64,000 nucleotides of DNA from Gnetum montanum (lineage: Eukaryota > Streptophyta > Gnetopsida > Gnetales > Gnetaceae): NCBI GenBank assembly GCA_015680685.1, contig MNCI01018059.1, positions 1,529,063-1,593,062 on the forward strand, given 5' to 3'. The notes beneath the pieces are model-generated. The model ran no database searches and was not told where the DNA came from. It worked only from the letters and a program-made list of their open reading frames with translations. A program made the position numbers and the translations under genes. Numbering within the stretch: position 1 is the first letter of the stretch; each line of letters begins with the position of its first letter. Below, one piece after another: positions 46,687-59,901 of this stretch.

Positions 46687-49600
46687 ATGGCACCTAAGCA
46701 ATGAGGGGGAAAGAGCAGAAATCCTACAATCTAGAAGATGGATGAGCATTCTAGGGAGCTGTCATAGGTTCCTAGGCCTATCTCCATTCAGGCCTTGTCC
46801 ATCACCACTCCAAGGTAGGTAGTTCTACCTATTGTTGTTTTTGTTTGTAGCTATTTGCTATGGTTTTCTAATATTTTTCTTGCCGCATGTGGGGCCATTT
46901 TTCTTATATCTACACTAATAAAGGGGATAAATCAAAATTCTTTCAAAATCCCACCTCTTATTTTGGCCATTTCTACATGGATTCATGGTTTTTTGTTGAT
47001 AAATTTGATTTTTGAAATCTAGTCTATTGTTTTCATGCTTTTTTTTTTGAAAAAAATTGGGGGTATAGCCATTTTTTCATATCTAGGCCAAAGTATTTGT
47101 CAAACTTAAATTTTAATGAAATCCCACCCCATTATTTTGGTGTGAATATTAATGGGTTTCAATCATTTCAACTATTTTGACTATGTTTTCATGGCTTTGT
47201 AAAATCTATGTTTTACAAATCTTTTATGTTTAGGCATGGAAAACCAAGCAATGTTGTGTATTTTTCTTAAGCAAATAGCTATATATTATCAAAATTCAAC
47301 GCTATGGGTTTGTAGCCCTTCATTTAAGCTTTTCAAAGGTTATTTTTTCATTTAATTTGTCCTTGAAATGACGAAGTTATGGCTATTTTCCTAACGTTGC
47401 TATTTTTGTAATTTCATGTAATCTTGTAAATTTTTTCTAAGGAAACAACAAAGGTTTTGAGCATTTTCTAGTTATGGTTGAGTAGGTCTTAGCTTCAACT
47501 TTCCAATGGACGTGGAATCTCTTCAATTGGGCTTACAACAAATTTTCTAATAAGCATGTGTAATAAGGATGTTTGTGTTATTTTCAGATTATTATCCAAA
47601 CTGACAATTTTTTGCTGCATAAATAGAGAAGGTTTTGAATTTTTTTTAAGCATGGTTGCATAGGGCTCAATTTAAGTTTTCAAACAGTGGTGGAATCACT
47701 CCATTTGGCTATGGTGACAACTATGGTATTGGCTAAATTTTTGACGAATTACTTTCTAACCCTTTGTGAAAAGGGGTTAATGGTGACAGTTGTGGTATTG
47801 GCTAAATTTTGGTTATGTTTTATGTAGATATGGTTATACATTTTCAATTACAATGGTCTTGGCTATAAGGTTCATAATTTCAAGATTCTTTTCCTGGTGG
47901 AATCACTAAAATTGGAGCTCAAATGGATTTTTGGTTATGGTTGTGTGAACAAGGCAAAATTATGGTCATAGCACATTATCCATTTGTAAATGGAAGTGGT
48001 TGATATGTATAACTTATGTTTTTCTTTTGTCAACATGTAAAACTAATGCTTAATTTTGTTTTTTAAGAAGAGTAAAAGTTTTTTCTATCTTTAGCAACCT
48101 TTTACTATGGCTACATGGTTTTTTCTAAGTTTATGATGCTTTTTCTAAATTTGTGCATAACTTAGATGCTTTTTGCCAAATTTATCCATGCTTTGCATAA
48201 TTTAGATGTTTTTTTCTAAACTTATGTTTACCTTTTACGAAATTTGTGCTTAGTTTAGATTTTTTTTTTTTCCAAATTTATGCATAACTTAGACTAAGGT
48301 TTAGTTCTGGCTGTAATGTTTTGGCTATGATATTTTGGTTATGGTAATAATGCTGTTATGGAACTTCTTAGGCTAATTTAGATAAACACCTTAGAACTTT
48401 TTATAGAGGCTAATTTCACCTCCGACTAGATGTTTTTTCCAAATTTGTTAAGTAATTCCATAATATAAGGCTACACAAGGTTGTAATGATGTTTTTTTTT
48501 TTTGTGAATTCCTTAAGCTAATTTAGATAAACTCCTTAGAGATTTTTACAAAAGCTAATTTCACCTCCGACTTAGGATGTTTGTTCTAAATTTGTTAAGA
48601 AATTCCAATTGGTCATGATGTAAGGTTATGCAAGGTTGTAATAATGCTTTCTTATGGAATTTCTTAAGCTAATTCAAATAAACACCTTAAATATTTTTAT
48701 AGAGGCTAATTTCACCTCTGACTAGATGTTTTTTGTTTCAAATTTTTGAAGTAATTCCTATTGGTCATGATGTTTTTTCTTTGCTTCATGCATGGTTTTC
48801 TTAGGCATGTCCTCGTCATCGTGGAGTTGGTGGGTATCTTGTGCTACAGTGGCCATCCGAAGACCACTACCCCATCGAATGACATGCCTTTGAGAAAGCT
48901 CTCATTGTGGGTCTAGCATGGGGTAAGGGAATTCCTTGCCTACCTCCTTAAAAAATTTAGTGTTATGTTGTGGTCACACTTGTCTACAGATGTAGTCGGG
49001 GTTGAGGTGGAGACCCCAACCAACCTGATTATCAAATTCATTACTAACAAGCTACCTCCTAAGCTGGCAGGGGAACTAGCAAATACCATAAGCCCATGTT
49101 ACCTTACAAATATCTAGATGATGCTAGAGTATAGCCAATATAATGTTGAAAATACTCTAATGGTGGTGCATAGAGCCCACACGTTATTCCAAAACCCACT
49201 TACACTATGTATCATCTACAGGGGTGAGCATGGCTATTGTAATGTTTATATGCTTTTGGCTTAACTACCTTCCCTAACTTCATCAATTTTACAAACTTCT
49301 TATAGGTAGAAGGTCAATGATCAAGGTTTGATCATCAATAATCAAGTCTTGGTAGTGGCTCAAACCACTTTGGACGAATTCACCAAGAGTTCTTAAATTA
49401 GAACTATTATGTATCAACAATTAAGAGGGGACTTTGATGCATACACCTCAAGATTCAATCTCATATACAAGAAGTGCAAGAATGATAGGATGATGCACAA
49501 CTAGTAGGTAGATGCCGATAGCACAGATTAGACCTTCACTCAAACCACATCGAAGAAGAAAAGGAAAGGTAAATGTAAAGGCTATAGCTTCTAGTGTTTC

Positions 49601-52323
49601 ATGGCTATAACTTTAAGTTTTCTATTACTTGGCTTGGTTGCTAAAGTTTCTCATGTTGATGGTAAACTTTGGTTGTTGCTTTGTAGGACCTTCCACCTTG
49701 GTTGATGTTAATATACCACATCCAGGTTCATGTCATGCAGATACACTAATCCTAAAGTTTGATGTGGTGACACCAGCATAAGAGTGGCTAAACGGATAGC
49801 TACCTGGGTACGTTCAAGAAAACATCTAGTGTGCAGGTTTGCTTGATGTACTTATGGCACCTATCCCTTCCATTCCTACTATGGAGCTGTTGTATGTCAT
49901 CAACTCCTTCAATGAGAAGGTTGGTCGTTTTAGCAGCATCATCCGGGATGTGAAGGTGAGCATGTATGTTGGTGTAGGCCTCTTTTGCAACTTGTTTAGT
50001 ATCACTACTAATAAGGCAAAGGTTCCCATCAAGATAGTAAGGGAAATGGGCCATTGCAATGAAGTTCTCAAGTGGCTTGGTGCTAACATGGGCCACTCCA
50101 AAATTTCAATGGATAGCTTCACAAACCCTGATGCAAAGGAATCATATCCTTTGTTCATTTCCCAAACTGTTATCACAAAAGAAGGTAATTGACCTAGTAC
50201 ATGGGTGGATCTTTAAGAAGGTCTTGATGGAGGGCACCATATTTGACTAAGCGGCTACTTTGGCTATCGAGCTTCAAGAGGATATCCTTAGACTCTGTGT
50301 TGACACTCTACAATAATCCACATGCACTTTGCATTTTTTGCAGGTTATCTAAAGAGGTTTGTAGAGTTTCTAGTGGTGTACAGAAATGGATTATGGGTTT
50401 TCCAAGACCCAAGCCAACTTTATAGGCCTTAAATAAAGCACATTTATCTAACAATGAAAGTCTAGAACTTACCATAGGGAATGGATGGTATGTTATCCAT
50501 CACCACTAAGAATCTTAATCTCAAGTAGTATGAGTCTCTTAATAGTACTGATGATGATGAGCCTATCACATTCCCTGCTAGTGTCCAAGATGTGAGACAA
50601 CGACGTATGAAGGTCGAAGGGACAACTATGAAGAAACTCAAGAGGCCTATGTTGGAGGCACTACTAGCATCAGCCTAGCCTACTCTGAACAAGCTTAAGT
50701 TTAAGCTTAGACCATCACAGTAGGTAGTTACATGTATGCTTTGTTTAAATTTGGCTATTTCATGTTTTAAAGTTTATGACTACTTTATGGTTTCATGTGT
50801 TAACTCACTTTCTATGTGCTATGATTGTAAACAAGCATCAAGCTATGGCAGTCCAAGCTATTGCAAAGGTGGAACAAAGGCATGTAGAAGAGGCTCTCCT
50901 AAATTAACCTGTGGTTGAAGGATTTGCTGATGTAGGTATAGATGATCTAGAAACCTTGTTCGATGAAGTGGTATCAAGTACATCCCCCATCATCATCCTA
51001 GAGGAGAAAGAGAATGAGGAGGGGCCAAGTATGCCTATGCCTCAATGCTTTCATTTTATCTCATTGTTTATCTTTAGTTTTTATCCTAACCTTTTGATGA
51101 CTATTATGCTTACAGTAGTTCTTGAGCTACCAATGTAAGCTCCTATCCCTATGTTTTGTGTGAAACCATGGGTAGAGACTCTAGAAAATGTGGAGTTCAT
51201 TTGTGGGATGGCTAAGGACAATATTGATCATCCAAGATAGGTAAGGATTTTATCTTATGCTTTAGTTGTAGGCTATGCTTGCTTTATGGCTATATTAGGT
51301 TGTGCATTATGTTTATCGTTGTATTTTATGCTTGTGTAGTGCCTTTTATGGAGTGGAATCCTAGTAGAGACATGTAGATAGAATCCTTGCCTAAGCTTCC
51401 CTCTAATGTATCTAGTGTATCTAAAGTTGTACAAGACTGCTACTGATCTAGCAATGTCATGTGTAAAACTTCATGGGAGCTAAAGAGGTCCAACGAATCC
51501 CTATGGGAGGAAGTTGTGGCCTTAAGGAAGAAGACACAATAGTAGGAGGATACAATTAGAGATCTCTGAGACCATAAGGCCTCTATGGAAGCCTAAGTGG
51601 CTAACTCAATAGAATTGCAGACTAAGGAGATCATGTCGGCCCACTACTATCATGTTGTTCAAGAAAAAGTAGTAGTTTTATAGGAGATGGTAAAATAATG
51701 TATGCAGATGGACCTCATATCCCAAAAGGTTGAGGATTGGAAAGGTCACTATGATTGGGTCCTAGAGTGGAACAAGAAACAAAAGGTCCATAAGCGATAG
51801 TACAAGATAAATTGTGGGGCCTACCATAAGTGGCTCAAGGGGGAGTTAGTTGAATGGTATAAGAGAGAGTTTTTCATCAAGGGGATCCAAGCAAATAGTG
51901 CTTATCAACTTTTTTAAAGTACTCTCGCTATGGAGCAATTCCCTACAACTTGGATTACCACTACTATAGGCAAGACCTCTATGGCTACTACTACCTAAGA
52001 GCCACCTACTTGGACTACAGTAGATATGACTAGCATCCTCTCTAGAAATAATCTTGGGGATGTTCATTGGGTCAACATGATAGAGGATCAAATCCTCCAT
52101 CATTTGGAGGAAGGCCTTCTCCATCTACTTCCAAAATTCATGGAGCCAGAATCTCCATAGGTTAGATGTATTTTATGTTTTAGTTTCTAACTTATGATTT
52201 TGATTTTGGCTATGGTTTACTAACTGACTATATGTTGTTTCATTTTAGACCTTAGGAGACATTGGTGGCCCCAGCGATGAGGGTGGGAATGACCCATTAC
52301 TTTCCCCTTCAGATGTCACTTAG
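46687..52323 (+). pseudogene. Antisense eight-exon accessory gene in element D, homologous to that of A
   Basis: Opposite in strand to D. Exons inferred by alignment to element A and GT/AG borders: 46687-46814, 48805-49223, 49306-49568, 49687-50720, about 50836-51028, 51116-51240, 51340-52160, 52249-52323. Exon 1 starts MAPKQ. Exon 2 has HVLVIVELVGILCY and FSVMLWSHLSTDVVG, matching A's HAD-like motifs but with Glu in place of the motif I Asp. Exon 4 has YVINSFNEKVGRF, VLKWLGAN and FVEFLVVYRNGLWVFQD; exon 6 VETLENVEFICGMAKDNIDH; exon 7 a coiled-coil-like stretch ending EPPTWTTVDMTS; exon 8 a short acidic end at the TAG 52321-52323. Many stops show it is dead. Intron 1 is about 2 kb versus 0.29 kb in A. 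Function unknown. Confidence 0.65.
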
Positions 52324-52629
52324 TAACCTCCATTAGTTTAGCTTGTTGGCTATTTGTTTTTGTTTTCATGTTGATGACTATGATTAGCCCAAACTATGTT
52401 GTAGATGATTATTATTCTTTGAAATTTTTGCCACATAGTGTGGCCATGGCTATGTATGGATATGGATACTTTAACTTTAAATTTAAATATTTGGTTTCAT
52501 TTTTGGCTATATATCATGTTGTAGTAAATGTTGTGAAAGTTGAGAATGACTATGTTAACTTTTCAGTTATAGAATCAAATGGCTAATTGATGCAATAATA
52601 GACTAAAAAAGAAAGTATAATGAGAAATA

Positions 52630-52760
52630 TGCTCACTAGTTTTAGGCCATAGTAGGTGCAAGTTTTGTTGTTTTTCCTGTTCAAGGCCATGATAGGCCAT
52701 AATGCCAATTTAATAGCTTAGTGAACAGGGATGCCAGTTTAAGGTCATACGGATCGGTTG
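52630..52760 (-). repeat. Degenerate GGCC-TAAACTAG repeats after the protease of element D
   Basis: Words such as TAGTTTTAGGCCATAGTAGG and CAAGGCCATGATAGGCCAT (plus reading) repeat three or four times. They occupy the same place as A's 20110-20300 array. Confidence 0.55.
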
Positions 52761-52980
52761 TGAAAAAGAAGTATATTTATAAGGTTTTTTCAATGTTTAT
52801 AACATAAATAAAAAAAAAGAAAGGTTATAGCAAATAGGTAAAAATTTAACTGAACTTAGGCTACATGCATAAAGTGTAAAACAATAAATGCATAAAAAGA
52901 TATAATAAATTGCAAAAGAAAAGTAAGGCTACATGGCTATTCATGCATCTAGTCATAAGGGCATGGGAAGGTTAAGGTGA

Positions 52981-53640
52981 ACTTCACTTGTGTAGATTCT
53001 TCCTAATCTTTGCAAGATTAGGGAGTGAGTAAGGCCTACTTTGCATAAGCTTATATTCACCATCTCCTTCTCTTACAATGTTAAAATGGATTTCATCCCA
53101 TAATGCATCTTGTTGCTTATCGTTGTCATCGTTGGCTTTCTTAGGTTGTTACTCTTCATGGCTAGGAGCTTCTTCTTGAAGCTCCACTTTGGAAATTTGC
53201 TCTATGTCTATGTTGTTGATAGCTAGGGAAACCACATTATCACCATGAATTATGATTTCACCTCCCTTGCAAGGAAGGTGAATTTATTGATGGATGGGAG
53301 AGGACACAACTCCTAATTGAGCCAACCAAGGTCTTCCAGGAATCAGGTTCTTCACCACCAAGAAATTTACGATTGTGGGGAATTACTCCTCAACTACAAA
53401 ATCCAAGGAGATGGACCCCTTGATGGAAACCCTCAATCGATTGAAGGACCTAAGAGCTACAATGATTGTAGATTGTATATGCTTAGTTAGGCCTAAGCAT
53501 TCAATGATTATGCATGGGATGACATTGGTTGTAGCTCAATCATCAACATGCAGTCAATGTATTTTAAACTTTCTTATGTGTATGGTTATGAATAGAGGGG
53601 TTGTAGTTGCTTCACCATTTTAGGGATTAACCTTAATTAC
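52981..53640 (-). pseudogene. aspartic protease region of element D
   Basis: On the minus strand near 53555 a VDD-stop-ATTNVIPC segment with ECLGL corresponds to the active site (catalytic Asp kept, following residue altered). NLIPGRPWLAQLGVVSSPIH lies near 53345-53285 and an acidic tail ends SRPYSLPNLAKIRKNL, stop near 52989. The block order and the tail match element A (18878-19927). At least four stops. Confidence 0.7.
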
Positions 53641-56606
53641 TCTATCGTGAAATATTAAGGATGTTGACTTCTCTTCCTTTAGTGAGGGAGGAACCATCAC
53701 TGCATGGATGGATTCCTCGTTAGCAGGGATATCCTCACTAAAAGGATGGAGGTCAACATTTTGACTAGCACCTCATGATATGTGGCAAAAGTCATGACCA
53801 TGTCATATAAGCTTAGACTTGTATTTTTTTTTATTTTTTTTATTTTTTGCTTGAGGGATTACCTGACTTGTTCCATTACATTGAGGAAGTTTTTATCCTT
53901 CGTTGTGGGCTTGTCACCTTGGTTGTGCTTTACTTCCTCCATGTATCCCAAAATGTGAACATTAGCTTTCAGTTGTGTTTGTTGGGTCTTTTCCTTGTTG
54001 TTTTGGTTGTGGGCTTTGGTGTCCTCCTCTGGCTTATTGGTTGGAGTGGGTTGGGTAGAGGAGGTCATAGGTATAGCTAAAATGGGAGTGAGCTTTGATG
54101 GGTCCACTTCCTTTCATGCCTTCGTTTGCTTATCACCCTTGTTGTTAGGCTTTTGCTTATGCTTCTTCCTTTGTTTGGCTAAAGTTTTTTGGTTATCAGC
54201 CACTAGTTGTGAGGAAGACGTAGTAGCATTAGCCATCACAAGTGATCATTGCATAATTATTTGGGCTATAGCTACTTGGGTTGTGTTGTGCTGGGGGACC
54301 CTAATGATAAAAGGTTTCCTTGGAGGCACCCATGATGGTACTCTTATGACAATGGGAGATTTTGAGCTATAGGAGGCTAAAGAAGCCCTTTCATCGCATA
54401 GGGGTATTTTAATCGCAAATGGTTCTCTTATAGGTCTCCAATTGTCATCAATATTGAATGTTGAAATAACATCGGGGTTGTCATTAGTATTGAACAAGTC
54501 TTTGTAGATCTACATTGATTGGTTTTATGGTTGAAGTAGGTTGGAAGCATCTAAGACCAGTTCCCCCTATCTATCATTCTCTATAGGTAATCCTTCAGTG
54601 TGAGGCAAAAGTTCGTGTCATGACATGGCAGTTGGTGATAATGGCAAAAACCATCTAGTTGAGGATCATCTTTCGTTGCCCAAGTGAGCTTTTTGGATAT
54701 TTCATAAAGTCTATCATGCTTCTTTTGAGAAGCTTTAGACATTTATTTGTATTGAATATGCCCAATTTTCAAAAGTTAGTCTAATAGCTCGGATGGCTTT
54801 AAAGGCAAGATAGTGTACTTAGACATGTCATTCTTTTTAAAGTTGGGTTTGATTGTTGTTGATGTAGTGGCCCTAGAGGTTGATGATTGGTTATTGCAGT
54901 AATTAGTAGGGGCCTTAGGTGGGTTGGCCTTCTACCCCTAGTTTGTAGTCTTTGTTTCTTTTGTCACATTTGCAACAGTCATGTTGGTTTGTTTGCTCTT
55001 CTCTTTATCTCTCCATGCATGTTGATTCTTGTACACTATGTAGGCTAGATCATGACTAGCCTCCACAACATCTTCTATGTTCTTAGTTTGGAAAAATGCC
55101 TAGCTGAGTGACCATGCATCAAGGTAGTAGAGTTCTGACTTGATAAGTTTTTCACTGCTCCCTTAAATATGGCTAACAAGTGGGCTTTGGCTATAGGCTT
55201 TGGTATTTCATTTAGTAATTCATTCCACAACTGAATGAATTTTGGCATAAGTTTTAGGGATCCCTACTTGACCTTCATTAGTTAGTCAAGTGTTGTGTTA
55301 GGCTTCAAGTTATACTTGAAGCAATTGACAAACTGGGCAACCAACTCCTCCAAAGAAGATATGGATCCCCTAAGTAATGTGCGATATGAATCGAATGCTT
55401 TCCCAGTCAAGGACATAGGGAAAATCCTCATGATGGTATGAGGCCTGGCTACACGAGTAAACATTCAGATCAAAAGGTAATAAGGTGAACATTAGGATCA
55501 CCTTCTCCATTATATTTGCTAAATTAGGGAATAGGGATACTAGGAGGAAGTGTCAAGGGTGGAACTACAGGACTTATGGGATCATCCAAGTAGAAACCCA
55601 TAATCTTGACACTCTGTGACGTAGAGGCTTTAAGCTTTTTCAACTCCTCCATTAGGTCATGAATCATCTAGAAGGCTTGATCTAAACCTTGTGGTGACTT
55701 TATTGGTTGTGGGGTTTGTACATAACGTTGTGGTGTTTGTTGTGAGGGTTGTAGCCTCACTATGGGTTGCATGACAAAAGGAAGAGGTTGCGTTATGGTT
55801 GTGGCTTGTGGGCCAAACAACAAAAAGGATGTTTGTGTCAATACCTAAGGGATAAATAGAATAAATGGGGTGTGGGATTCCTAAGTTTCTTAGGGTTCCA
55901 TGGTAAGTCCCACACAAGTAGTTAATGGATTTGTGGTGGTAAAAACCATCGTTGATGGTTGCATAGAGTGAGACCACATGGCAAATGGCATCAATGGGTT
56001 ATGGATCATAGTTTGTGGTATCGATTAAGTTTGATACATAGTTATGATCGGTGTGGGATCAGCTATGGTAAGATAAGAGGGAGTGGAAGATGGTGGCACC
56101 ATGCCCATGGAGAAACCAAAAACATTAGAAGAAGGCGTTGTGACCTTGGGGGATGTTTGTTAAAAAAATCCTCCAAGGATGTTTTTGAGCTCAGATTTTG
56201 TTCTAAATTCATCCACCTCTTCTTATTATTCCAAGAAGCTATGTTTTTCATCCTCTTCCTCCGTCTCAATCAATTAGGCAAGTATACTTGCATAGATATC
56301 AAATAGAGGTATTTGGTCATAGGGGGAGGGGATGTACTCCTTACCATTACAATGGATAAGTTTGAATTCCTTTTTGGCTTCTGCTTCCAAGCATGGAATC
56401 AACATGCCAACCTGTATTTTGGCACAAATGAAGTTATATCAATCTTCATTTACAGCTATAAAATTAGGACTTTGCCCTCTAATCCTCAAATATTGCCTAC
56501 ATTCAATGACAGTAGGGTCTTTGGGGTCATATACCCTCATTGCTTATTAGTTAGGACCTTCACTAGTAAAGGTGAGAGGCAACTTGGTAGATTGCTAGAA
56601 AGACAT
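53641..56606 (-). pseudogene. gag pseudogene of element D
   Basis: From about 56606 on the minus strand: DYNFICAKIQ-like and EAKKEFKLIHCNGKEYIPSP segments (56450-56320) that match A's gag N-terminus; a Pro/Gln/Thr-rich linker (about 56100-55650); the capsid with FSKYNGEGDPNVHL, MSLTGKAFDSYRTLL and LEELVAQFVNCFKYNLKP (about 55545-55285); then a Lys-rich, low-complexity tail. Stops and frame changes are frequent. ORFs on the plus strand here are by-products. Confidence 0.7.
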
Positions 56607-57906
56607 GGCAATGATGTTGAGAACGACTTAAAACAAGGCTATAAATGACAAAATAAAAGTAAATTCCAGCAAATGGAATTCAAAAACGTTTTATGGAAAT
56701 AAAAACAACTGAAAATGAAATATTTACTAAAATTAGTAAGTGGGGATAAGAGGGGTTTACCCTTTTATCAAAAATGGAAGGCTGGAAACATTGGTATCAA
56801 GCCCTACCCAAGTTGGCTTTCCAACTACCTCTACATTGAGTATGGCAAGGGGGAAAAGAAAAAAGGGATGAGATAATGGGAATCTTACCCCTTCTATTCC
56901 AATGTTGATGATGAGAAGGCTAAAAAATCAAAGTGAAAGTTGGATTTTTCCATAGAAACTTGGTTTTTCCAGGTTGCCAATTTTCTCAACTTTGAAAACT
57001 TGGGAAGCTAACTTTCCAAAGTCTGGTAATTACTAAAAAGGCTACACCACCAACTTTAGAAGCTTGAAAAAGATTGAAATTGGCAGCAAAAAAAAAAGGG
57101 GAAAGGTTCCAATGCTGGCTTTGGGGTTGAAAAATTCACAACAATTGCTATGAAAAGCCATCACCCAACCACTTGCAACTTCCATGCTGCAATTTTAGTC
57201 ACAAGGGGGAAGGGGCAGCATTGATCTTCTAGAAGTTCTAGCTACAAAAATATGGAAAAAGGCTTTCAATTTGCAATGTTGGCTATGGGGAAGTTGGTGT
57301 TAAACCTCTCTCATGTTGAGCTTCCCAACTGCTTCTATGCTAGGTATGGCAAGGGGAAAGAAGGGGGGGGTGAGATAATGGGAATTTCACACCTCCTAAC
57401 CCAATGCTAACAAGGGGGAAAGGCTGAAGAAACAAAAGTGAAAAGTTGATATTTCTCCACTAAAATTGCTTGTAGCAGGATGCCAACTTTCTTATATTGA
57501 AAAGATGGGAAGAAGCCAACTTTTGAAAAGGTTGAACCACCCACTTTTGAAACTAGATAAATTGGCTGAAAAATTCACAACAAATGTTGTGAAATTTTAG
57601 CATCCAAACTAGGTAAAAATTCCATGCCGAGGTTTTTATTATAGGAAAGTTTTAGCAATTAAAGGGGATAAGAAAATGCACCAAAAAATCAATGCTAACT
57701 TTAGAAATTCACAACTATTATAAAAATTTCAAAGTCCAAATACCTACCACTCCCACATTAGGTTTTGGAAGCAAAGGGTGATGAATTTCAACACTGATTG
57801 GGAGGAAAATTCGAAGGTTTTGGCTGCAAAAATCAAGAAAAAGCTTGCAAATGGAAACATTGGCAATGGAGAAGAATAGATTTGGTCACAAAATTTAGGC
57901 GAAGGT
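56607..57906 (-). repeat. Leader of element D with an internal duplication
   Basis: This 1.3-kb stretch between primer site and gag has no gene. Two halves align: CCAACTACCTCTACATTGAG near 56820 and CCAACTGCTTCTATGCTAGG near 57328, each followed by GTATGGCAAGGGG, a purine-rich run, and GTGAGATAATGGGAAT-like sequence. The offset is about 510 bp. A's leader is only about 230 bp, so this growth is particular to D. Confidence 0.6.
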
Positions 57907-57922
57907 CCTCCTTCTAACACCA
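57907..57922 (-). other. Primer binding site of element D
   Basis: Minus strand TGGTGTTAGAAGGAGG, eight bases after the LTR end; one difference from A's site. Primer tRNA not identified. Confidence 0.65.
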
Positions 57923-57930
57923 AGAAAAAC

Positions 57931-59485
57931 TGTTGCGACTAAAAACCTCAGTCACTAGAAAATCAAAGATCCTCAATGCAGCAGTTCCTCAACCCATGAA
58001 TCCCCAGGGCCATCATAAAAAATGGGATTTAGGGCACCCTCACTAGCCTGAAAAATCAACCAGGAACTTACAGAATGCAAAGCATGGTGAATGAAATGCA
58101 AAACTAATAGTAGATCTAAATAATGCACAGATAACAAAAAAATGTATTTTGTACACAAAACCCAAAACTTAAAACTTTATTGATAAAAAATAAAGAATAA
58201 GTTAAAGAAATGTGTACAAATGATGTTTGAATGAGTAGCCAAGGGAAGGTTCATTGGTGTAGGAGTTCAAAGCCCATTGAAGCTAATGCAATCTGCACCA
58301 CGATCCAGGTCCTAATGCTTTTGAACCTTCCTCAACTACAATCTCAAATTTGCAATGTTAGCTATGGTGGGGGTTGAAAAGTGTGAAGAATCTAAGCTAC
58401 CTAAATACTCTACACTAGGAATTGGGAATCCTAGGAGTGCAGTTTGTAGCTTTAAAATTCACAAATCCCAAAGGTGGATTACAAGGCCACAAGGTCATAG
58501 GGTGTCTACGCTGGGTTCAAGACAATACAAGTGTGGAAACTTGTAAAAATTCTTGAGTGCTTGAGAATGCCCATGTGTAGAACTATAAACAATTTTATGT
58601 GCAAAAGTGTGTGTATGCTAATAATCTCAGATTCCAAAAAAATGTGGAACCTTGAGAGAATTGCTAAACCTATAAATGGTTTTTTAGGCTATTTTTTATA
58701 GGTTTTAGGCCATGAATGGGATCATAAAATAGCTATGATTTGGTTGCAAATTGGTTGTAAAATGGCTGCAAAATGGCTGTAAATTGGTTACCAAATTTAG
58801 GTGAGATGGGTGCCCAAATATCGGGGGTTACTATACATACTAAGTGCTTCCTCCCATGGCTAGTCTATTTACTATAAATAGTAACTAGGGCACACCTTCC
58901 ATGCTCAAAATGAATCTTCCATGCTAAGCTTTCTACCATACTTGCTGAAGTGGTTGGTCAACGTTGAAGTGCATGACATGTTGAAATCTAGCTATTGTGG
59001 CTTCCATGCTAGGAGATGCAATTTTCAACACTAGGGGTGAAGACTCCACACTGGGGGTAAAACTTCCATGTTAAGGGGGGGGAGTTTTCCAAGCTATGCA
59101 TGTAGTCTCCATGCTGAAGGGAGAAAGTTTTCAAAATTCTCACCCTTCCATGCTAGGGTAGGTGAGATTTTCCTCCCTGCATGTGTTTCCAGCATAGAAA
59201 AGTGTATAACCCTCATAAAACCCATTGAATTTTCTTTTTGGCATTTTGAAAGGCATTTTGACCCTCCCAAGCCCAAATATCAACACTAGGTGACTTTTTT
59301 CACTTGGGGAATGAGGCTTTGACCACTTATGAGGCATTTTTCAATCCCAAAATTATAAAGTATGTGAAATTGCCCATTGTGGGTTACAATCCTTGCATTT
59401 ATAATGAAGTTTTACCTCGAGTTTCATGAGGTGAACGCTACATGATGAAAATTGGCTATAACATGCAAAGTTTTGTGGTGTTTCA
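57931..59485 (-). repeat. 5' LTR of element D
   Basis: 1555 bp, TGAAACACCACAAAA...GTCGCAACA on the minus strand; partner of 37443-38986. It carries CCATGCT/AGCATGGA words at 58895-59200 and a TATAAAAAAT box (58700-58691, minus). Confidence 0.85.
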
Positions 59486-59901
59486 ACAATGGCGGATATA
59501 TCAATGGACAAATAGTAGCACATACAGGATAACAACTCATACATCACATGATTACTCAATCCATGGGACAATGAGAAGAAATTTCAATCCATCCTTTAAG
59601 AACATTATGCATAACCAAAGAAGCATCAACATAATAATCAAGGTTGGAAGTCTGCCATCGCGAATAGCAATAAGAAGAATCATCTTCAGCAACTTTTTGA
59701 AGACCTCTACAAATTTTGTAATCTTCAATGTTTGTCAGGTCTTTTTGTCACTTTATCATTTTGATTTCATCCACTTGAATAAAATTTTGTAACGAGGCAC
59801 TCAGAGTCAATCAATAATCCCATACCTTCTTAATATTTTGTAAAGAACTTGTTCCTCCTTTTGTTCACTCAAGAACGAGTTTTCATTCAATTGTGGGGGT
59901 A
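59486..59901 (+). other. Non-coding 3' end of element E with polypurine tract
   Basis: Right part of E after the D insertion. The last 100 bp align with the end of B's interior (CAATAATCCCATACCTTCTT and AATATTTTGTAAAGAACT here; near 34370-34410 in B) and end in TTGTGGGGGTA at the LTR border. No gene. Confidence 0.65.

Larger units (their letters stand above)
42729..52980 (-). other. Intron-like spacer between protease and RT of element D
   Basis: About 10.2 kb between the end of the protease tail (stop near 52989) and the RT. The minus strand ends ATGTAG|GATC at 42729, matching A's TTTGTAG|GATA. It contains degenerate GGCCTTAAACTAG-type repeats at both ends, a long tandem array (43400-46260), and a plus-strand gene (46687-52323). 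Twice the size of A's spacer, mainly from the array and longer introns of the enclosed gene. Confidence 0.55.
37443..59485 (-). mobile_element. Element D: 22-kb Tat/Ogre-like element, minus strand, older relative of A
   Basis: On the minus strand: LTR 59485-57931, primer site, long leader, gag, protease, a 10-kb spacer with an antisense gene (plus strand of the window), RT, RNase H, aRNH, integrase, repeats, purine tract, LTR 38986-37443. The LTRs are visibly more diverged from each other than A's pair. Outer flanks are AAAAA (37438-37442) and ACAAT (59486-59490), so no clear target duplication survives. Coding regions hold many stops. It is inserted in element E. Confidence 0.85.

Noticed and set aside
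53847-54372. Hydrophobic plus-strand ORFs that could be read as membrane proteins
   Set aside because: They are the complement of the Lys/Gln/Thr-rich gag tail of element D; low-complexity coding gives hydrophobic antisense frames.
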